Origin: Capsicum annuum
Taxonomy: Eukaryota; Streptophyta; Magnoliopsida; Solanales; Solanaceae
NCBI RefSeq assembly: GCF_002878395.1
Contig: NC_061115.1
Location: 96,360,605-96,424,604, forward strand
Direction: 5' to 3'
DNA: 64,000 nt
Positions 56,641-64,000 of this stretch are shown one piece after another. The notes below the pieces were generated by a model, which had not been told where the DNA came from, did no database searches, and worked only from the letters and a program-made list of their open reading frames with translations. The position numbers and the translations under genes are program-made. How positions within the stretch are numbered: position 1 is the first letter of the stretch; each line of letters starts with the position of its first letter.

Positions 56641-57420
56641 TGGCCCTATCAAAGTAGCCTCACCTGCCTCAAACCAACCAATAGGAGATCTACATCTTCT
56701 TCAATAGAGAGCCTTAAATGGAAACATCTGAATACTAGATTGATAACTATTATTACATGCAAACTCAATCAAAGGTAAGTGGTCATCCCAACTACCTTTA
56801 AAGTCAGCAACACAAGCCCTCAACAAGTCCTCTAAAGTCTGAATGGTCCATTCTTCCTAACTATCTATCTAAGGATGAAAAAATGTACTGAGATAAACTT
56901 GGGTACTAAGACCCTTTTGGAAAGCCTTCCAAAAGTGAGAGGTAAACTGAGTACCTCTATCTTAAATGATAGACAACAAAATCCTATGCAACTTAACCAA
57001 CTCTCTAAGATAGAGTCTACATTAATCCTTGGCTGAATACGATGTATGAACTGGCAAGAAATGGGTTTATTTGGTCATTCTATCTATGATGACCTAAATC
57101 GAATCATGCTGGCGACGCATACGAGGCAAACCTTTCACAAAATCCATGTTCACCACTTCCCACTTCCAAGTAGGGATGCTAAACTCATGCAATGTACCAT
57201 TAGGCCTTTGGTGCTCGCCTTTGGTGCTCAACTTAGACCTATTGAAAATCTGAACACTTAGCCACAAACTCTGCAATATCCTTCTTCATACCATTCAACC
57301 AGTAGATTTCCCATAAATCATGGTATAGCTTAGTGGTTCCTGGAAAAATAGAGTATCGTAGACCATTCGCTTCTTCTAAGATTTGTTGTCTCAAACCATC
57401 AACACACAGAACACATAACC
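56641..57420 (-). pseudogene. pol: Element I integrase
   Basis: The open stretch 57,276-57,094 contains 'RPNGTLHEFSIPTWKWEVVN', then 'MDFVKGLPRM', the boundary between zinc region and catalytic core, with the first catalytic Asp in 'MDFV' context. Farther on, through stops, the core continues with traces of 'LHRILLSIIxDRGTQF'-type text (56,940-56,990) and 'FHPxxD'-type text (56,850-56,880). Upstream the HHCC segment 'YHDLWEIYWLNGMKKDI' lies at about 57,270-57,320. Frame is broken in several places. Confidence 0.8.
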
Positions 57421-57779
57421 TACCTTAACAATGAAGCACACCATCTCCCTCTTGGGATAAAACCTCCACCTTATCCTCCGTAACTGCCTCTTTCAACTTA
57501 ACCAAATTGGGATCCCTATCTTGGTTTTCTTTAACTTCAACAACCAATGAAGATTCCAAACCATTTTGAACCCATAAACTACCTTTAGTTGAATCAACCA
57601 AATGAACACCTAATTTAGCAAGCTAATGGACATCACGGAATAACTTCTTCATATCTCCCCCAGCCTGATCAATACTACCCATAGACAATCTACTAAGGGC
57701 ATCTACTACTATATTGGCCTTGCCCGAACGATACAACACACTCATGTCATAATCTTTTAACAAATCGAGACACCTTCAC

Positions 57780-58150
57780 TAACAAAGATTCAAATCTTTC
57801 TACGTGAACACGTATTGTAAACTCTTATGATCTGTGAACACATCAACATCAACTGCATAAAAAGAATACCTCCAAATTTTTAAAGAAAAAACAATAGTTG
57901 TCAACTCAAGATCAAGGGTAGGATAATTCTTTTCATAGGGTTTAATATGTTTAGAGGCGTAGGCTATAACCTTCCTTCTCTGCATCAAAACACAACTAAT
58001 ACCAACTATGCAAGCATCACAATAAACTACAAATCCATCTGAACCATCTACCAAAGTCATGATTGGGGCAAAAGTGAGTCGAGCCTTTAACTCTTGAAAA
58101 CTCTTCTCTCAGGAATCTCACCACTGAAATTTGACTTTCTATTGAGTCAA
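57780..58150 (-). pseudogene. pol: Element I RNase H
   Basis: An 86-codon open stretch (58,060-57,800): '[20 protein letters not shown]', '[20 protein letters not shown]' followed by '[16 protein letters not shown]', and '[14 protein letters not shown]'. Catalytic Asp residues in 'YCDA' and 'TDHK' are kept. It is clearly better preserved than the RNase H pieces of A and H. The C-terminal part beyond 57,800 is broken ('CLDLLKDYDMSVLYRSGKAN' in degraded form, 57,720-57,780). Confidence 0.88.
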
Positions 58151-58199
58151 TCGAGGCATGGGTGAATAAATTAAAGAAAAAACTTCAACAAACCATCTA

Positions 58200-58910
58200 T
58201 AATAGTCATCCAAACCCAAGAAACTCCTGATGTCTAATGAAGAGATAGGTCTTGGCCAGTTTGTCACTACTTTGGTCTTTTAAGGATCAACTCGGATTCC
58301 ATCACCGAAAACTATATGGCCAAGGAAAGATACTGATCTTATCCAAAATTTGCACTTACTGAACTTAGTGAATAACTGATGATCTCTAAGGGTTTGCAAC
58401 ACAATCCTCAAATAATTTGTATAATATTCTTATTACGTGAATAGACAAGGATATCATCAATGAAGACTACGAAGAACATGTCCAAGTACTTCTTAAACAC
58501 CCTATTCAGCAATTCTATAAAAGTTGTATGGGCATTTGTTAGTCCAAAGGACATAACTAGGAATTGAAAGTGACCATATTGAGTTTTAAAGATTGTCTTC
58601 AGGATGTCATATTCTCTGACTCTAATCTGATGATAGCTATTGAAGATCTATCTTAGAGAAATAACTAACACCCTAAAGTTGGTCGAACAAGTCATCAATT
58701 CTGGGGAATGGATACTTATTCTTGATTATGACTTTATTTAACTGACGATAGTCAATGCACATTCTGAGAGAACCATCTTTCCTATGCACAAACAGAACTG
58801 GAGTGCCCTATGGAGAAAGACTAGGCCTAATGAAACCCTTATCTAAGAGATTTTTTAATTGTTCCTTCACTTCCTTAAGCTCAGGGGTACTGAAGGACTA
58901 CCCCTCTATT
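58200..58910 (-). pseudogene. pol: Element I reverse transcriptase
   Basis: RT with most motifs intact apart from scattered stops and a frameshift. Minus-strand order: 'LKNLLDKGFIRPSLSP', a stop, '[20 protein letters not shown]', '[20 protein letters not shown]' (58,730-58,870), '[18 protein letters not shown]'-type text (58,560-58,620), and the catalytic box '[13 protein letters not shown]' with both Asp codons present (about 58,437-58,475). Later 'SISSLDIRSFLGLDDYYRWF'-type text leads into RNase H. Of the three RTs in the window, this one is closest to functional, but it is still a pseudogene. Confidence 0.88.
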
Positions 58911-59290
58911 CAATAACTTCTTTATTAGGAAACTAAAATTGAACGACTCTATTTCTACAGTTCACTGAGGCATAGCATGAATGGAGTCAATCCATGCTGA
59001 GAATGACATCGAAATCAGTCATCTCTAACTACACAAGATCAACTAAAGTGATTTTCTAAGATACAGTGACAGGGCAATTTTTGTATACTCGCCTGACTAT
59101 AATAGATTTACTCACTGGGTAGACACCCAGAAAGGTTCTACTAATATTTTGGGACTGACACCAAAGTTGACACAAATATAAGAAGTCTTAAAAGAAAGTG
59201 AGGCTTTGGGTCTAATAAAATATAAACATAAAGATGAAAGACCTGCAACATACCTATAACCACATCAGAAGAACTTTCTTGATCATGCTG
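58911..59290 (-). pseudogene. pol: Element I protease region
   Basis: Decayed protease. The recognisable part is 'MTDFDVILSMD' followed by 'LHSCYASVNCRNRVVQF' (58,930-59,015), matching H's 'VVDFDVILGIDWLHSYYASL'. The catalytic Asp segment upstream is not clear. Confidence 0.68.
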
Positions 59291-59299
59291 AGTTAGGAG

Positions 59300-60480
59300 A
59301 ACATGTAATATATTCTGGTGTTGCCCACCGGTTGTACTGGAAGTAGCACCCTGCTTAGTTGGGCGATCGGCTGGAGCTAATGAATGATTGGAATGGCCCT
59401 ATTGACCAGCCCCTAGCTGTGGCCTGGCTTGCAATATCAAAAACACACATCACTACTAGCCTTACACTCACCCTAATCATTCCTACCATATTTCTAGAAA
59501 AGCGAATCAGTATGACCACTGTTCACACTACCCTAGGACTTAGAGCATGGCGCATTATCTCAACTCTGTTGCCTGAAATTAGGCACTAGAGTACTAGCTG
59601 AAGATGGAGCTAGGGCTGAAAAATTCTGAGAGAACCGAGAAAGATTATATCTTTCTGACCTTGGCTGAAAAAAGTTGAAACTACTTATTCTGGACCTTTT
59701 ATTCTCTCTCTCTCTTTCTCATTATGTTTCTTCTCTTTAATCTGTTAAGCATGAACTATGAGTCTAGATAGGTCTATCTCCTTAATCTACATAGTGTTCC
59801 TACACTCTTTAACCATGCTATCGGTTACACCAGATACAAACTTACTCAGTCTAGACCTATTATCCGCTACCATAGTAGAAGCATACCTTGCTAACTGAGT
59901 GAACTTAAGTGAGTACTCCTTCACGCTCATATCAACCTTTTTCAAATTGATAAACCCCTAAACCTTAGCTTCCCTCAACTCTATGGGAAAGAACCTATCT
60001 AAGAAAGTTGTAGCAAACACCTCCCACTCTACAATCCCTGCATCAACACCTCGGTTCTCCTTCTAATGCTTAATCTAGGAGTGAGCTATACCCTGCAACT
60101 GATATGCAGCCAACTCTACACTCTCACTCGAAGTGAAGCCCATGATATCAGTCACTTTTTCCACTATTTCCAAAAACTTCTTCAGATCCTCCTCAGAATT
60201 AGATCTAGAAAATATTGGGGGATTCATTCGAGTGAAATCCTAACTGCAGTTGTATTTTCCATTGGATTTGCTGGGGAAATATCCTGCTGGTTGTTATAAA
60301 AAGCTACAAAATAGTCTAGGGTGGTGAAAGCAGCCCTGAATTCAGAGTGAGAGATATGCCTATTCAAGGGATCTTCTTGGATAAGTGGTGGTGTAGCTTG
60401 ATCCCCGTTCCTTCTTTTATTATTTCTTCTGGGAGGAATTGTCTATAAACGTAATAAAGGATGAGTTAGAAAAAGGAATT
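59300..60480 (-). pseudogene. gag: Element I gag
   Basis: Gag of the same type as H's. A plausible conserved stretch starts 'MNPPIFSRSNSEEDLKKFLE' (60,226 downward), then 'VELAAYQLQGIAHS', 'KENRGVDAGIVEWEVFATTF', followed by 'LDRFFPIELREAKV' and 'MSVKEYSLKFTQLARYASTM', then 'VSGVTDSMVKECRNTM' (59,810). These are the family's standard blocks, with only a few stops. A zinc-knuckle remnant should follow at about 59,390-59,500, but I see only 'C' and 'H' traces. The gag start lies between the primer site and 60,430. Confidence 0.85.
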
Positions 60481-60640
60481 GAATAGAGGTAATGCCCATT
60501 TGCATGACATGAACACTAAGAGAAGGGAAACTTTCCTAAAATATCTCCCAGCCTCTTGCTCATAAATTCGGCACACTTCATATTGATGTATAAGATTCTA
60601 CTCAATGCATCTTTTAGACACCCTAGGACACTTTAAAACC

Positions 60641-60656
60641 TTAGTCTATGATACCA
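60641..60656 (-). other. Element I primer-binding site (initiator tRNA-Met)
   Basis: Minus strand TGGTATCATAGACTAA; the canonical site is TGGTATCAGAGC. It sits a few bases inside the LTR border. Confidence 0.85.
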
Positions 60657-60663
60657 AGTTTTT

Positions 60664-62999
60664 TCATCACCCGAGGCTACCCCTAGTCAAGAAAATGGTA
60701 CTTACAGCCAAAAGTGACCACAAGCTAACCTATGAACCGGTACATGTTATGAGCACTGAGTAAAATAGTAATACAAAACTTATGAAGAAGATGAGCTAAT
60801 AAGATACTCTAAATTTGAATACCGAAATATGTAGCAATTACATGTTTGAAATATCTTATAAAAATACTAGAAACTAAACTATCTGCCTAAAATAACTGAT
60901 TAAAACTAAAAAAATTAATTGTCTAACTGATTATCTAAAAGCCTCAAAATATCATAAAGAGCTAATGGGACAAACCCTCAACTAACTTTGACTGACTGAG
61001 CATAAGGAAATATTGTCATAACTGAGAAAACATATTATATTCTCAATGGATGAGGACTCACCACTATTGCTATTGGGTAACGCTGAGCTATCTAAGAACA
61101 ATCGAGAAACTAAGCGTTTGAACCTATACTATATGACAATATAGAACAAAGAAAAGTATGCGATCAGTACTTTAAATGTACTGGTATGTGAGATAAGGAC
61201 TGACTGGAATGCATAAGATAACTAAGCATGAATGCATGAACATGTAATATCTGAGAATGGAAGACCAAGCATAAACTTGTTTCTAAGATAATCTATAATC
61301 TGAAAGACTAAATTCTGTATAACTGAATAACCAAAAATATGCATTCTTTGGTCAAGCAAACCTGAGCTGAGATATGCTGAATACTGACTGAAAATATGAG
61401 AGGTATCATGTAACCGACAAGCCCCTATCTAAGCTAATTGGGGTGCAAGCTATAACCCCAGTTGGAAGGTTGCCAGTACCTTGCCACGGATACTAACATT
61501 GGCTGTGTGGATCTACTAAATTGGTGTCCCAAAGGACTAAGGATTCACCCTCTACTGGTAGGTGCTCTCATGAGATATGTGTCAACCCTCAACTGATAGG
61601 AAGGCATCTCAAACCTACGCTAGATATGTAGTTTTAAAACTCAGGGACTACTACTAAAGGTCAAACCCTCTACTGGTATGTGAGCCCCAATCCCTGGGTT
61701 CACTTAGTGCTAATTCCTACTCCCAACTAAAATGACACTAGTACTGAACTAAACTAATGTTTAACTGGACATTATTTCTAATAGTGCTCATCATGATCAT
61801 AAATATCTGAGTATAATGATAAAATTCATGGCTTAGTGGACTTATAACTTGAAAATTTGAAATCATGTAAAACACATAGGTATCGGGTATTCATAAGCCT
61901 CCAGCAATGAATGATAATAAAATACAATATCAAAGCTTAAAACTTTAGTATGGAATTATGGTTCAAAGACCCAAAAGATGAACATTTCACTAAATGAGTG
62001 AGAATTATGAACTTTGCTTGATTATATGTGAGAATTATGGGAATATGGTAAACATGAGGGAACAAAGTGATTACATGGTTAAATTCATAATTTGATATTG
62101 CAACATAAATTTCACTTGAACATGACATTGGAAATTACAGTTTAAAACATAAATTAACCTAACTTTTCATGGGATCATATGTGGACATGAAACTGAGTTT
62201 AATTATTAAAGAAAGGGATGAATTTTACCCATATTGAACATACAAAACTCCACTATAAAGCAAGAACCCATATTTTAATCAAATAAGGTTTTTTGGGGCT
62301 CAATGGATGAAAGAGACCTATTGATGAATACCCCACATACCTCAATTGTTAGCTTCATGAAGATTGCTTGGACTTGGGAGCTTGAACTCTTAGATTTTTG
62401 AAGAAATAACTTAGGTTTTGTTCTTAGGGAGGAGGAGGGTTTTCTTAAGAGTAATTTTGAGATAAAGGGCTAAATAATGCCCTTATAGATGCCCCAAATT
62501 ATGTTATGGATGCATTAGGTTGAGGGTAAAATATTTACTTTCCCCTTGAATTCACTAATCAAAGAGCTGGATGGTAGAGAGCAAAGCACTACATCCCTCT
62601 CTCCGAAAGAGAAAGCAGCATGCTGTGTCGCTTACTCCGGGAGAGAAAGCAATACATCATGGACCCCATCCCCATGGGAGAGACCAATGTGTCACAGGTT
62701 TATCACGTTGGCTCACTATTTCAGTTATCACGTTGGCTCACTATTTCAGCTGTCCAAACACATCCCAAACCTCATATGAAAATCCTAAAACTCTCCTGAG
62801 ACATACAATTAACCTCTCTAAAATATAAATCAACTCAATAACTAATGTATCGGTGTTGGGAATACCAAATAAAAATATGTGAAGGTTAGGGGCCTTTAAA
62901 ATGACTGAGATCTTAACACTTAGTGAACATTTCAAGCCTTGGACCCCTTAAGCATACAACTACAACTGAATCGAGCTTAGAATCTTATGGGGTATTAGA
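60664..62999 (-). repeat. Element I 5' LTR
   Basis: About 2.34 kb. On the minus strand it starts 'TAATACCCCATAAGATTC' (62,999 downward) and ends 'gtagcctcgggtgatga' before the primer site. Contains 'ccctctactggtaggt' repeats (61,550-61,680), also seen in the fragment at 48,238-49,195. The terminal dinucleotides are decayed, so the borders are good to within a few bases. Confidence 0.78.
62570..62749 (-). promoter_or_regulatory. Iterated motif cluster in element I LTR, with 25-bp tandem duplication
   Basis: Three blocks of the 'ctctcccggagtaagcgac' / 'ctctttcggagagaggg' type at roughly 40-base spacing (62,570-62,660), plus an exact duplication of 'tatcacgttggctcactatt' units 25 bases apart (62,701-62,749). 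Position in the LTR resembles the promoter-proximal clusters of the other families. Confidence 0.5.
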
Positions 63000-64000
63000 C
63001 CTCAGAATACCAATGGGTGGCAAGAGAATATAGATAGTTTTAAATAGTGTCGGGGCCTAAAGTAGCTAGGAGATGAAGAAGTAGCGACTGGGACCTTAAT
63101 AGCCCTAGTAGCAACATTACCGAAAGAATAGTTCCACTAAATATGGCTAGGCTGGCCATATATGAAACACTTATTCCTCACCCCATCATAAAACCTATGG
63201 TGCAACTGTCCATAGATCCTATAAAGAAGATGGGATTGAGCTGGCTAGGTGCCACTGGCCTGATATTGGGCACCTTGTGCCTTAAACCCACTGTTGCTCT
63301 GAAAGAGACAATGACCAAATAACTCAGGATATATAGCACTAGCCGTAGTATAAGAACCAAAATTTCCCTAATTATTCTTAGACCATTACATGCCATCCTT
63401 TCCACTACTTTGGTGGCCACCACGCTCCTCAAGAAACTGGGACCTTTTACTTTGCCTCTCCCCCATTTTGACTTGTTTCTACTTTTCCTTCTCAACTTGT
63501 TGCATATAGACAAAAAGTTGAGAGATCTCCATGTCACAGTCTATCTAGATGGTCTTACACTCTAATATCAAGTCTCGAGACAAGCCCGAAGAAAACTTTC
63601 TCATCTTGTCCCTCATGTTAGACACTAGCTCAAGGGCATAACGGAAAAACTGATATATACTCCTTCATAATCATCTTGCCTTGCTTCATATTCACAAAGT
63701 CTTCAACTTTTTCCTCCTTCAACTCCTAAGGAAAGAAGTGATTAAGAAAAGCACCAGAGAAATCCTCCCATAAAGCCAATAGTGCATCATATCCCCTAGA
63801 CTGGTCCTACTCCGTATACCACTAATATTCCACATCCTTCAACTAATATGTAGCAAATTCCACACCATCAGAGTCAGAAGTGTGCATCATATAGATAATC
63901 TTCTCTATCTCATCTATAAACCTTTGAGGGTCTTCCTTAACCTTAGAGTCAGTAAAAGTCAGATGATTAAGCCTCATGAATTGACTAACCCTTGTGTCCT
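63000..64000 (-). pseudogene. gag: Element K gag remnant (Tekay-type), cut by element I
   Basis: Minus-strand gag. From the right edge: degraded gag core ('KFSSGLSRDLILECKTI', 63,600-63,540), 'FLEERGGHQSSGKDGM' and Gln-rich text ('GAQYQASGT', 63,260), then a zinc-knuckle trace ('CFIYGQPSHI', near 63,170; normally CFxCGQPGHxxRDC), and a Pro/Ala/Ser-rich tail to about 63,050. I's LTR begins at 62,999, so K is older than I. The 119-codon open stretch at 63,537-63,178 is in a different frame from the gag homology. The rest of K lies outside the window or was lost. Confidence 0.7.

Larger units (their letters stand above)
56267..62999 (-). mobile_element. Element I: Tekay-type chromovirus, right part
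   Basis: Minus-strand relative of H: 5' LTR (62,999-60,664), tRNA-Met primer site, gag, RT, RNase H and integrase, running down to 56,267 where H's LTR abuts. Its chromodomain is missing; an LTR fragment at 48,238-49,195 is probably its 3' end. Motifs are better kept than in A or H, including both RT catalytic Asp residues. The LTR's outer end interrupts gag of element K. Confidence 0.84.

Overview
This window looks like plant heterochromatin built almost entirely of old LTR retrotransposons. The repeat style (very long Tekay-type LTRs, Athila/Tat gag-only elements, 'acgatcgtgg' and 'gacggaccgtcg' motifs in LTRs) suggests a Solanaceae genome such as Solanum or Capsicum; that is inference, since no host gene is present to confirm it. 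I see no intact protein-coding gene, no tRNA or rRNA gene, no CRISPR array and no organellar insert. Every coding trace is a stop-ridden gag or pol remnant.

Region 1-37,356 is one large minus-strand Ty3/gypsy chromovirus of Tekay type (element A). Its two LTRs have been split by later insertions. Its 3' LTR occupies 1-2,888 plus 17,324-18,732 and continues past the left window edge. Its pol and gag remnants run from 18,733 to 23,692, with a tRNA-Met primer site at 23,881-23,896. Its 5' LTR runs from 23,905 to 37,356. Into the 3' LTR went element B (2,889-17,318, plus strand, target duplication caagg), a non-autonomous Athila/Tat-like element with gag, protease and a Transposase_32-like second ORF but no reverse transcriptase or integrase. 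B's gag was then cut by a 5-kb solo LTR of A's own family (D, 5,307-10,321). Into A's 5' LTR went a 2.4-kb solo LTR of another family (E, 25,651-28,025, duplication atctt) and a 7.1-kb gag-protease-only element (C, 29,750-36,823, duplication t[t/c]gat, tRNA-Asp primer site).

Region 37,357-39,913 is unassigned. Then come the 3' LTR (39,914-41,457) and part of the interior of a minus-strand Athila-like element (F, to about 46,290), again with a Transposase_32-like reading frame. A plus-strand Athila/Tat-type LTR and gag follow (G, about 46,290-48,237).

Region 48,238-64,000 holds three related Tekay-type chromoviruses. I is on the minus strand: an LTR fragment at 48,238-49,195, pol and gag at 56,267-60,640, and the 5' LTR at 60,664-62,999. 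H is on the plus strand: gag to chromodomain at 49,215-53,626 and the 3' LTR at 53,799-56,266. H lies inside I, and a deletion at about 49.2 kb has removed H's 5' end and I's pol end. K is a minus-strand gag remnant at the right edge, interrupted by I's LTR.

No new defence, regulatory or metabolic system is visible. The most interesting signals are architectural. Unrelated LTR families all carry iterated quasi-palindromes, in several cases just upstream of a TATA-like box. In B and F a copy of this arrangement also lies inside the element, ahead of the second ORF, which looks like an internal promoter.
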